Origin: Subtercola boreus | GTDB taxonomy: Bacteria; Actinomycetota; Actinomycetes; Actinomycetales; Microbacteriaceae | Assembly: GCF_006716115.1 (NCBI RefSeq) | Contig: NZ_VFOO01000001.1 | Location: 3,968,001 to 4,032,000, forward strand | Direction: 5' to 3' | Length of the DNA: 64,000 nt | Part shown: positions 23,342 through 31,500 of the stretch, piece by piece | Layout of the letters: the number at the start of each line of letters is the position of its first letter | How positions within the stretch are numbered: the stretch's first letter is position 1 | The notes under the pieces: model-generated | What the model was told of the DNA's origin: nothing | The model's input: only the letters and a program-made list of their open reading frames with translations | Database searches by the model: none | Program-made: the position numbers and the translations under genes

Positions 23342-23380
23342 GGGAACGACGAACGGGAACGAAGAACAGGAACGACGAAG
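23342..23380. repeat. 13-bp direct repeats, three copies, before the terminator
   Basis: Units at 23342, 23355 and 23368 share (G/A)GGAACGA(C/A)GAA(C/G). They lie between the GNAT stop and the terminator stem and overlap its first bases. No function is apparent. Confidence 0.7.
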
Positions 23381-23411
23381 GGGCCGCCGAACTTCCGTTC
23401 GACGGCCCCTT
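23378..23411. terminator. Bidirectional rho-independent-type terminator
   Basis: Arms 23378-23392 and 23397-23411 (15 bp, one mismatch, loop TTCC; outer bases AAGGGGCC) form a strong hairpin between the convergent GNAT and protease genes. Stem ends are A-rich and T-rich on either side, serving both directions. Confidence 0.85.
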
Positions 23412-23428
23412 CTCCTGGTGCGCTGGGA

Positions 23429-25495
23429 CTACTGCGCGTTGTTCCGCGCGGCGCGTCGGCGGGTCACGAGGAACGCCGATCCGAGCGCCAGCATGATCGC
23501 AGCGAGGACGCTGATGCCGGTCACTTCGAGGCCGGTGTGGGCGAGGCCGCCGCCCGTGCCCGAACCACTGCCCGAACCCGAACCCGAACCCGAACCCGAG
23601 CCCGAACCGCTGCCGTTACCCGGAGTCGGTGCCGGTGTGGCGGTCGGAGTGCCGGCCGCAGCCTGAACCGTGAACGCGATACGGGCTTCGCTCGAAGCGC
23701 CGTCGATGCTCTGCGTGACGACGAGCTCGTTGGCACCGACCTGCACGGCGGAGCCGAGCACGAGGCTCCACTCACCGTCGATGACCTTCGTGGTTCCCTG
23801 TACGGGGACGCCGTTGATCTTCGCGCTGATCGTGGCGCCAGTGATGCCGGTTCCTGTCGCGTTGGTCGGCTTGTCGGCGTTCGCGACTGTCGAATTGTTG
23901 GTCGGCGAGGTGATGCCGGCCTGGGCCGGGATAACGCTGAAGACCGAGGTCGCGACCGGTGAGGTCTGGCCTTCAGCCGACTGGGTCACATCGATCGAGT
24001 AGACCGTTCCGTAGCTGAGGTCGGCCGGGACGCTCCAGTTGCCCGAACCGTCGACGGTGTCGGTGCCCTGGACATCACCCTTGACGGTGATCTTCGTTCC
24101 GGGGGTGCCGGTACCGGTGACCTCGGTCAGCGAGGTGACGACGGAGGATCCGTCTGCCGGGCTGGTGATGACCGGAGCCTTCAGGGGCACGGGAACGACC
24201 TTGACCGAGAAGGAGGCCTTCGAGGAGGTGTTGAAGCCCGACTTCGCCTGCGCCGTGAACTCGTAGGTGCCGAGGGCGCTGGGCGCGGGGAATGAGAAGG
24301 TTCCGTCGGCGTCTGCGTCGACGGTGAACGAGTCGCCGTCCTTCGGGTCGATGGTGACCGTCGAGGAGGCGGGTGCCGTGCCCGAGATGCTCGCGCCGCG
24401 CTCGACGTTGCCACCGTCGGCCGGGTTGGTGAGGGCCGGGGCGGAGATCGAGAGCTTCACGGTGTAGCCGTCGGTGTGGGCGAGGTCGTTCTGCAGGTCT
24501 GATGCCCACATGAACGCCGGGTCAGATCCACTGGCCGGCGATCCGCCGCTCAGGATGCCGACAGCCTTGCTGCCCTGGAAGACCGCTCCGCCGGAGTCGC
24601 CGTGGTCGGCGACGAGTGCGCTGCCGAAACCGTAGACGATACGTCCACCGACGTTGGCCCAGCCGTCGACGATGTCGACGGTGGCTCCATCGGTGTAGCC
24701 GGTGGTGCGACCCGACTTGGCGACAGCCTTGCCGACCTCAGGCGCACCAACGGAGGTGATGGTCTTCGTCGACTTCGAAAGGTCTTCCGACGCAGCGGTG
24801 GTCCAGTCGGTCACCTTGGGCAGCGTGGTCAGATCCTCGTTCGTCAGGTCGATCACCGAGATGTCGATCGAGTCCTTGTTGTTCTTGCCCTTCGTGTTGC
24901 CGATCCCGCCGTACTGGGAGAAACCGAACGTGCCGAGAGCGGAGACGATGGCGAAGTCGGACGATGCGCCGCCGCCGGCCTCGTCGCCACTCGGAAGCGT
25001 GAGGTAGGTGTCGGTGGCCACACCGTCGGAGGTGCAGTGGCCGGCACTCAGGACCGCGGGCTTGCCGGCCGGGGACCAGGCGGAGAAGCCGATCGAGCAG
25101 GCCGAGCCTGCTGCCGGGGCATCGGGGTCGTCGGGCACGAAGTATCCCGCCCCACCGACGACATCATCGGTGGAATAGTCGGTGAGCGGTGCGCCGACCG
25201 ACTTGACGACGACGTTGTCGAACCGCGCGTCGAAGGCGTCGAGTCCGTCTGAGGAGTCGCTGCCGGCGACCTTCACGACAACCACGTTGCCGGAGGCATC
25301 GCGCCCGACGGCCTGGATGGCCGGATCTGAGAGCAGCGCCGCGGCCTGCTCCTGGTAGGCGTCTCCGCTGACCGGTGCCGGGGTGGCGGCGGTGTTCGCG
25401 AAGGCGGCGGGAGCGGCGAGCAGGCCGCCGAGGCCGAGAGACGCCGCCGCGACGATTGCGAGCGGCCGTCCGAGACGGTGTGATCTGTGCTGCAT
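23429..25495 (-). CDS. Secreted, wall-anchored trypsin-like serine protease with Ig-like repeats
   Basis: A 688-residue protein with a signal peptide (1-34, cleavage near AFA-NT). The S1 chymotrypsin-type domain follows, with His153 (VLSAGHCTS), an Asp in SIDISVIDL (211 or 216) and Ser301 (ADHGDSGGAVF). Three or more Ig-like repeats (about 345-620, each with a TxPADGS or TNNST start) precede a Gly-Ser hexanucleotide-repeat linker (23571-23608). The end is LAHTG, a membrane segment and RRRAARNN, which is a sorting signal of the LAxTG type used by class E sortases. It should be covalently attached to the wall. A pro-region may lie between the signal and the protease domain. No active sortase gene is in the window. 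Confidence 0.9.
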   Translation of the reverse strand: MQHRSHRLGRPLAIVAAASLGLGGLLAAPAAFANTAATPAPVSGDAYQEQAAALLSDPAIQAVGRDASGNVVVVKVAGSDSSDGLDAFDARFDNVVVKSVGAPLTDYSTDDVVGGAGYFVPDDPDAPAAGSACSIGFSAWSPAGKPAVLSAGHCTSDGVATDTYLTLPSGDEAGGGASSDFAIVSALGTFGFSQYGGIGNTKGKNNKDSIDISVIDLTNEDLTTLPKVTDWTTAASEDLSKSTKTITSVGAPEVGKAVAKSGRTTGYTDGATVDIVDGWANVGGRIVYGFGSALVADHGDSGGAVFQGSKAVGILSGGSPASGSDPAFMWASDLQNDLAHTDGYTVKLSISAPALTNPADGGNVERGASISGTAPASSTVTIDPKDGDSFTVDADADGTFSFPAPSALGTYEFTAQAKSGFNTSSKASFSVKVVPVPLKAPVITSPADGSSVVTSLTEVTGTGTPGTKITVKGDVQGTDTVDGSGNWSVPADLSYGTVYSIDVTQSAEGQTSPVATSVFSVIPAQAGITSPTNNSTVANADKPTNATGTGITGATISAKINGVPVQGTTKVIDGEWSLVLGSAVQVGANELVVTQSIDGASSEARIAFTVQAAAGTPTATPAPTPGNGSGSGSGSGSGSGSGSGSGTGGGLAHTGLEVTGISVLAAIMLALGSAFLVTRRRAARNNAQ

Positions 25496-25656
25496 ATTGA
25501 GTTGATTCCCCCTGCTGGTGGTTCTGATGGATCCGGCGGAACTCCAGTGGCCCCCCGTGGAAAAGGCCCGCAACGAGTGCAGGCCAGACTCCGACCCTAA
25601 CGGCTTCTGTGAGAGTTCACAAGATTTCCACAGAGAGGTGCGATAGACCCGGCAAC

Positions 25657-26079
25657 ATGACGAAACACACGCCGCGTTCCCTCTTCGGCCCCGTTCTCGC
25701 CGCTCTCTCCGGTCTCGCACTCGTCTCCCTGCTGGCCGGTTGCTCCTCGTCGGCATCGTCGCCGGGGGCCGACGGAGGGGCCTCCGGCACGTCGATCTCG
25801 ATCGTCGGAACCTGGGGTGACCAGTCACCGCGCCAGCCCTACCTGGTCTTCGACGAGGATTCGACGGTCGCGGGAAACGACGGGTGCAATTCGCTCGGAT
25901 CCACCTACGAACTCTCCGGCGACACTGTCACCTTCTCCCGCACGACGTCGACCATGATGGCCTGCATCGGCGTCGATTCATGGCTCTCCGCAGTGAGCAC
26001 GGCTGTGGTCACCGGCGACACGATGACGGTCCGCAACGAGAAGGGCGACACCATAGGAACCCTCACCAGGTCTGCCTGA
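25657..26079 (+). CDS. Lipoprotein with META-type domain
   Basis: A 140-residue protein from ATG 25657 with a lipoprotein signal ending LLAGC (Cys29). After a Ser/Gly/Ala linker comes the META fold: GTWGDQSPRQPYLVF, the diagnostic GNDGCNSLGSTYEL, then TVTFSRTTSTMMACIG and closing strands. META-domain lipoproteins (HslJ-like) are linked to heat stress or antibiotic tolerance; the mechanism is not known. No strong ribosome site precedes the ATG. It converges on the glycosyltransferase gene with only 23 bp between. Confidence 0.85.
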   Translation: MTKHTPRSLFGPVLAALSGLALVSLLAGCSSSASSPGADGGASGTSISIVGTWGDQSPRQPYLVFDEDSTVAGNDGCNSLGSTYELSGDTVTFSRTTSTMMACIGVDSWLSAVSTAVVTGDTMTVRNEKGDTIGTLTRSA

Positions 26080-26102
26080 GTCCGGGTACCGGCGCCGCGG
26101 GG

Positions 26103-27389
26103 TCAGCGGGACGCGGGCACGCGCGCCGGGAGCGCCGCGAAGAGGCGGTCGAAGACCACGCGCCGGTCGAACTGCAGCGCGTATTCGCGCGCCCGCCCGG
26201 CCCACTCCGAGCGCTCGTCGGGTGTCGTCTCGAGGATGGCGCGGTCGAGCGCCCGCGCGATCGCGGCCGGATCCTCCACGGGCACGATGAGCGCGTGATC
26301 GCCGATGGCCTCGCCGATCCCGCCCGTCAGGGTGGTGATCACCGGGCCGCCGCCCGCGAGCATCTTCTCCGCCAGCGCGATGCCGAACGTCTCGACGAAC
26401 TCCGGGCGGGGCTTGGACGGCAGCACGAAGGCGGCGCAGCCGGCCATCAGGTACGGCTTCTCGGCGTCGCCCACGTCGTCGAGGAAGACGATCTGGTCGG
26501 CCAGCGGCGACTGCGCGGCGAGGGTCATCAGCGCGGGGGCCTGCGGTCCGCGGCCGGCGATCACGAGCATCCGCCCGGCGTGCGCCCTGCTCTGCTCGAA
26601 GCCCGCGATGAGGTCTTCGACACCCTTGGCCTCGGTGAGGCGGGAGAGGAAGAGCACGTAGTTGTCGCGGTCGAGTCCTCGCGCCTCGAGAACGTCCTCG
26701 ATCACCCGGTCGTCGAGGTTCGAGTACCGGTCGGCGTCGATGGCCGGGTACGAGACGGTGATGCGGCGGCGGCACTGCTCGCCGAACCGGGTGCCGTACT
26801 GGGCGTCGACCCGCTCCGCCTCGCTGATGATGAGCTCGCGGGTGTAGTCGGAGACGGCGACGCAGTGGTCCTGGCTGAGGTAGCTGGAGAGGATGTGCGC
26901 GGCGGCGCCCAGCCGGCCCTCCTCGACGGCGGTGCGCACGACGTTGGTGACGTCGGAGCCGACCGCCTCCGCGATCGTGGTCACGTTCACCGGGAGGCCG
27001 GTGCTCCACGCGGCGCGCATCGCGTCGGAGACCGCCAGGGTGTGCGGGCTGAGGTAGAGCGACAGGCAGACGGTCGGTACGCCGTCGGTGAAGAGTTCGA
27101 TCAACCGGCCGGTGATACCGGCCAGGAACCGGCCATCCGGAACCTTGTAGTCGCCGACGGGAGCCGGACGGTCGACGAAGATGCCCGGGCTGTAGGGCAG
27201 CACAGAGTCGAGCGGCTTCAGCGGCAGGCCCGCGCGTTCGAGCGTCTCGATGGGCCAGGTCACGATGCGAACCTCGTCGAATCCGCGTTCGAGGGCGGTC
27301 TCGGCGATGTTGCGTGCCTCGACCGAGTGGCCGCAGATCACAGGATCGGCCCGTACGACGATGACGAGACGGTTTTCGGTGGTGACCAT
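26103..27389 (-). CDS. GT4-type glycosyltransferase
   Basis: A 428-residue GT-B-fold enzyme with no signal peptide. The C-terminal domain carries the nucleotide-sugar motifs: YVLFLSRLTEAKGVEDLI, LVIAGRGPQ, and FVETFGIALAEKM followed by GGIGEAIGDHA, with the two Glu residues of the E-x7-E motif. ATG 27389 has AGGAG six bases upstream. The gene begins two bases after the stop of the GH92 gene, so both are made from one mRNA. Pairing a glycosidase with a transferase suggests glycan remodelling or sugar-salvage chemistry; donor and acceptor are unknown. Confidence 0.87.
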   Translation of the reverse strand: MVTTENRLVIVVRADPVICGHSVEARNIAETALERGFDEVRIVTWPIETLERAGLPLKPLDSVLPYSPGIFVDRPAPVGDYKVPDGRFLAGITGRLIELFTDGVPTVCLSLYLSPHTLAVSDAMRAAWSTGLPVNVTTIAEAVGSDVTNVVRTAVEEGRLGAAAHILSSYLSQDHCVAVSDYTRELIISEAERVDAQYGTRFGEQCRRRITVSYPAIDADRYSNLDDRVIEDVLEARGLDRDNYVLFLSRLTEAKGVEDLIAGFEQSRAHAGRMLVIAGRGPQAPALMTLAAQSPLADQIVFLDDVGDAEKPYLMAGCAAFVLPSKPRPEFVETFGIALAEKMLAGGGPVITTLTGGIGEAIGDHALIVPVEDPAAIARALDRAILETTPDERSEWAGRAREYALQFDRRVVFDRLFAALPARVPASR

Positions 27390-27391
27390 GT

Positions 27392-29695
27392 TCACTCCTG
27401 GAGGGTTGCGAGGGGGAGGGGCCGGTTGGCGGGCGAGGCGGGGACATCGGGGGCGGAGCCGATGGTGTCGGAGGGCGGCAGGTCGGTGGCGCCCCAGTCG
27501 CCGGGCTCCGGCCCGAGCACGAGCACGAGTTCGCCGCCGCGGTGCAGGTCGGTGGCGCGGATCCACGACCGCGACAGGGGGTCGTCGTTGAAACGAGCCG
27601 ACTGCACGTACTGCACGGGTGGGGCCTGATCATCCGGAGCCGGTTCGACGAACCCTTCCGTGCGGATGGTGAAGGTGTTCGCACCCAGCCGGATCGACGC
27701 CGCCTGAAAGGAGGGCGCGTTCACCAGGAAGAGGTTCTGCCCGGCGACCGGGAACAGCCCGAGCGACGCCCAGACGTACCACGAGCTCAGGCCGCCCGAG
27801 TCGTCGTTGCCCGGCAGGCCGCCCCGCCCGGTGCCGTACATCTGGTGGATCACGTTGTGCACCACCTCGGCCGTGCGATCGGGCCGGCCGGCGTAGTGGT
27901 ACGCCCACGGGGCATCCATGTCGGGCTCATTGTTGAGTCCCTCGAACCGGCCGAGGGCGTACCCGGCAAGCAGTTCGTCGGCCTGCGGCCGCAGCCCCGG
28001 TTGGATGACCGGCGGGGCCCCGAACCCGAAGAAGTCGTCGAGCTGCCGCACGAAACCCCCCGCACCCCCGCTCAGCGCGATGCGCGACGCCATGTCGTGC
28101 GTCAGCCGGAACGAGTAGTTGTAGAGCGTTCCCTCGTAGTAGGTGCTCTCCTTCAACAGACCGGATGTCTCCTCGAAGGCGTTCCGCCAGCGTGTCGCCA
28201 GTTCGGCGAACTGGCCGGCCAGCGCGGTGTCGCCCACGTGCTTCGCCACCTTCGCCGTGCACCAGTAGCCGAACGCGAGGTCGAGGGTGTGGGTGATCGG
28301 ATGGGTCACCCCGCGCTGCAGGAACTCCTCGCCGTAGGTGCGCCGCAGGTCATCGGACATGTGCACCAGGGCGCCGTCCCAGTCGATGCCGGGCAGCCCG
28401 AGCTGGCAGAGGTCGGCGAGGAAGGTGTGCGCGAGCGCGCTCGCCTGGCGGGAGAATCGGTCGCTGCCGCGGGCCATCCGATAGCCGATCGGGAAGTTGC
28501 CCTCCTCCTCGCAGATCGTGATGAGCGCGTTCGCGAGCTCGACCGCGCGCTCGGGCACCAACGCCGTGAGCAGGGGGAGCTGGGTGCGGTAGATGTCCCA
28601 CATCGTGGAGATGTCGAAGGCGAACGCTCCGTCGGCCGGCCAGAACGGGCTCTCGTTCGGAGCGAGGCACGGCTTGATGAGGGAGTGGTAGAGCGCGGTC
28701 GAGAAAATGGCGCGGCGCTTCTTCGAGGGGGTCTCGACCGTGATCAGCTTGAGGTGCTTGCGCCAGGTCTTCTGGGTGCGCTCGCGGCGGGCGTCGAACC
28801 GCGACTCGGCGCCGCCGCCGGTGCCGCCGGTGCCTCCGCCGCCCCCGCCGCCGACATCATCGAGCAGGTTCTGCCTGGCCTGCTCGACACCTCGCAGGCT
28901 GAACCCGATCCGGAGCTCGATGACGTCGCCCGGCTCGCTCGGGCCGGCCCACATCAACCCGAACGGGCGGAGGGTGGTCGGCCGGATGTGGTCGAAGTCG
29001 AGGCGGGTGCCGCCGGGCATCAGGCGGCGGTCGTACCAGAGCATCTGCCGCCACTGCGGGGTGTCGCACTCGATGTAGACCGAGAGGGGTGCGCCTTCGA
29101 CCACGATCTGGCCGGCGGCCCGGCCGATGCCGACCGACTCGAGGTGGGCGCGGAGCGGCAGGGTCGAACCGTACGGGATGCCGAGGCCGCCCTGTGAGAA
29201 GTCGACTACGACGCGGGCGTTCCGGTCGCGCGGGAAGGTGTAGCGGTGAACGGCGCTCTTGGGCCCCACGGTGAGCTCGGCGGTCACCCCGGAATCGAGC
29301 GTCGCGGAGTACCAGCCGGGTTCCGCCTGCTCGTCGCTCAGCTGCCAGGTGCGGCCGAGCACATCCAGCGGCTCGACCATCGGCGTCACGCGGAAGTAGT
29401 TGTAGTACTTGCGGATCGCCCCCGTGCCTGACTGCTGGAAGTGCGTGAAACCCGACGCGAGCTGGGTGCCGTGGATGGTCGACGGAACACCCTCGAGGGA
29501 GAGGTCGAAGCGACCGTATCCTGTCGGATACCCGCCCGAGTAGGCGCAGGCCGACACCATCCCGAGCGGATGCGTGGCGCCCGGGTGTGTGTTGCCGATC
29601 TGCGGCTTCGGCCACCACCAGGCCGCGGCCAGGCCCGTCACGGGAGGGAGCGCGGTCGGCTCGGTGCCGATGAACGGATCGACGTGGTCGATCAT
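27392..29695 (-). CDS. GH92-family alpha-mannosidase-like glycoside hydrolase
   Basis: A 767-residue protein with no secretion signal. The N-terminus DHVDPFIGTE and the signatures NEPDMDAPWAYHYAG and GLPGNDDSGGLSSWYVWASLG near the end are those of GH92 enzymes, calcium-dependent inverting alpha-mannosidases. The Asp pair in GNDD and the Glu in NEPD fit family catalytic and metal positions. A Gly-rich insertion (about residues 277-296) separates the N-terminal beta-sandwich from the catalytic barrel. The protein looks cytoplasmic, so it would act on imported oligosaccharides. It is the first gene of a two-gene operon with a GT4 enzyme. Confidence 0.88.
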   Translation of the reverse strand: MIDHVDPFIGTEPTALPPVTGLAAAWWWPKPQIGNTHPGATHPLGMVSACAYSGGYPTGYGRFDLSLEGVPSTIHGTQLASGFTHFQQSGTGAIRKYYNYFRVTPMVEPLDVLGRTWQLSDEQAEPGWYSATLDSGVTAELTVGPKSAVHRYTFPRDRNARVVVDFSQGGLGIPYGSTLPLRAHLESVGIGRAAGQIVVEGAPLSVYIECDTPQWRQMLWYDRRLMPGGTRLDFDHIRPTTLRPFGLMWAGPSEPGDVIELRIGFSLRGVEQARQNLLDDVGGGGGGGTGGTGGGAESRFDARRERTQKTWRKHLKLITVETPSKKRRAIFSTALYHSLIKPCLAPNESPFWPADGAFAFDISTMWDIYRTQLPLLTALVPERAVELANALITICEEEGNFPIGYRMARGSDRFSRQASALAHTFLADLCQLGLPGIDWDGALVHMSDDLRRTYGEEFLQRGVTHPITHTLDLAFGYWCTAKVAKHVGDTALAGQFAELATRWRNAFEETSGLLKESTYYEGTLYNYSFRLTHDMASRIALSGGAGGFVRQLDDFFGFGAPPVIQPGLRPQADELLAGYALGRFEGLNNEPDMDAPWAYHYAGRPDRTAEVVHNVIHQMYGTGRGGLPGNDDSGGLSSWYVWASLGLFPVAGQNLFLVNAPSFQAASIRLGANTFTIRTEGFVEPAPDDQAPPVQYVQSARFNDDPLSRSWIRATDLHRGGELVLVLGPEPGDWGATDLPPSDTIGSAPDVPASPANRPLPLATLQE

Positions 29696-29966
29696 GCGTT
29701 GCCCCCGGGTTTCATGGTGTGACGCTAGGCAGGCTGTGCGACCGGGGCGTTGCAGAGAGGTGAATGCGGGGCTAACGGATGGGGCCCCGCGGGTGCTGGC
29801 AGCTCCGGGACGGCTCGAAGCTGGAGATCCGCTGAGTCTTCCTGTCGTCCACGTTTCCTTCATGTTTCGTACGGTCCCTGTTCGTGTCGACAGGTCACTC
29901 TGCTGACTGAACCTCACTGCCGTCGTCGCTGGGGTGCGGATCCATCCCCATTTCGATCGAGGAACT

Positions 29967-30551
29967 GTGCCATCCACCCCCTACATCGCGTTCACGGAGT
30001 TCCTCTCCCGTGCCGACCGCGCCCTGAATGGATGGTCGGGGTTCCGCGAGCACGTGCGGAGCGGTGCACGGGCGATGGCCGCGCTGACGGGTGAGACCCT
30101 GCCCCGCTCGTTCGATCCGCGGCTCGCTCCTCTGGCGGAGAACGCAGGACCCGTCTCCCCGCCGTTCACCGGGGGGATCTGGCGGCTCCTCGCGCTGAAC
30201 AACCGGGAGATCGCGCGGAGTCTCTTCCTCTACGAGTCCGCGTCGGCCGCGAGCGAGCACGTGCGGAAGCTCCAGCGGAGTTCCGACGACATCGAGGTGC
30301 ACCTCATCCGGGGCCCGGTCTCGATGCAGCACGGCTGGTATGCGACCCTCGACAGCGTTGCCGTCATGTCGTGCGGGCGCTGGTACCCGGCCGCGGGGCT
30401 CTGCCACGAGTCGGCGGTCTACAGCGTGACGGCGCTCCGCACTGCGCGGGTGACTCCGGATGTCGCGGCCACCGCCGCGCGCACGCTCGCCGCCCGGGCC
30501 GCCGACCGTGCTGCTGCGCGTGCGCGGAGCCGCGGAGGGGTGAACGCGTGA
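29967..30551 (+). CDS. Hypothetical protein, 194 aa
   Basis: The likely start is GTG 29967 with GAGGAA upstream; an in-frame GTG/ATG further up (29934) lacks one. The N-terminal half is helical with basic and aromatic residues (YIAFTEFLSRADRALNGW); the C-terminal half ends in an Ala/Arg-rich helix. Segments VHLIRGPVSMQHGWYATL and SCGRWYPAAGLCH look conserved-type, with two Cys about 10 apart. No signal peptide or membrane segment is seen. I do not recognise the family. The 271-bp gap upstream (29696-29966) contains no gene I can support. Next comes a wall-active gene pair. Confidence 0.6.
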   Translation: MPSTPYIAFTEFLSRADRALNGWSGFREHVRSGARAMAALTGETLPRSFDPRLAPLAENAGPVSPPFTGGIWRLLALNNREIARSLFLYESASAASEHVRKLQRSSDDIEVHLIRGPVSMQHGWYATLDSVAVMSCGRWYPAAGLCHESAVYSVTALRTARVTPDVAATAARTLAARAADRAAARARSRGGVNA

Positions 30552-30639
30552 CGGTGCGGGGCGGGACCGGCCTCTGCGGGCGAGACCGGCAGCTGTGCCG
30601 GGCGTTCCCGCGCCGTCCTGTCGTTCTTGCGGGGACGCC

Positions 30640-31497
30640 GTGATCCGGGCGCTGATCGGCGGGGGCACTCTGGTGCTCGCGGCGTGCCTCGTGGTCGGTG
30701 CTGTCGCGGAGCCGCCGCGCGGTGCGCCAGCGCGGTTCGCGGCGAACAGCGTGGAGCTGCCCGCCGGGGCGGCAGCCGGGGCCCCGGCCGCGGGGGAGCC
30801 GGAGCCCGCGGGGGCGGTGGTTCCGGTCGCGGGGGAGTCCCAGGCCACGCCGACTTTGCCCGCGACCGCACCGCAGGCCGAGCCCGCCGCCCAGCCCGCG
30901 CCCGCCGCCGGGTCTACCGCCCCGATGACGGGCGACGCGGCACTGGTCGATCCTGGCTGGGCGTCTGCCGTGGCCGTCCGCACGGGCATCCCGGTGCGCG
31001 CCGCGGTCGCCTACGCCGGCGCGGCGCTCCGCCTCCGGGCCGAGCAGCCCTCCTGCCACCTCGGCTGGAACACGCTCGCCGCGCTCGGCGAGATCGAGTC
31101 CGCGCACGGCACCCACGGAGCATCCGGGATCGACGAAGGCGGCACCGCCCGCCCGCCGATCTTCGGCCCCGACCTCGACGGGAACTCCTACGCGAACATC
31201 CCCGACAGCGACGGCGGGGCGCTCGACGGATCGTCGGGCGGCGACCGGGCGATGGGCCCGCTGCAGTTCATCCCGTCGACCTGGCAGAGCTGGGGTGCCG
31301 ACGGCAACGGTGACGGCGTGGCCGACCCTCAGCAACTCGACGATGCGGCGCTCGCGGCCGGGCACTACCTCTGCAGCTACGGCGACCTGTCGACGGTGTC
31401 GGGCTGGCGGGCATCCGTGTTCGCCTACAACCACCTCGACACCTACGTCGACGCCGTGGCACGCACCGCCAACACGTATTCCGCGCAGGCGGGCTGA
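30640..31497 (+). CDS. Secreted lytic transglycosylase-like protein
   Basis: A 285-residue protein from GTG 30640 with an N-terminal hydrophobic signal or anchor (residues 4-25), an Ala/Pro/Glu-rich linker (30-95), and a lysozyme-like domain. Motifs are LAALGEIESAHGTHG with catalytic Glu151, DRAMGPLQFIPSTWQSWG, and VFAYNHLDTYVDAV, in the order found in membrane-bound lytic transglycosylases of actinobacteria. It should cleave peptidoglycan glycan strands outside the membrane. It ends three bases before the PASTA kinase gene, so wall cleavage and wall sensing are co-expressed. Confidence 0.82.
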   Translation: MIRALIGGGTLVLAACLVVGAVAEPPRGAPARFAANSVELPAGAAAGAPAAGEPEPAGAVVPVAGESQATPTLPATAPQAEPAAQPAPAAGSTAPMTGDAALVDPGWASAVAVRTGIPVRAAVAYAGAALRLRAEQPSCHLGWNTLAALGEIESAHGTHGASGIDEGGTARPPIFGPDLDGNSYANIPDSDGGALDGSSGGDRAMGPLQFIPSTWQSWGADGNGDGVADPQQLDDAALAAGHYLCSYGDLSTVSGWRASVFAYNHLDTYVDAVARTANTYSAQAG

Positions 31498-31500
31498 GCG

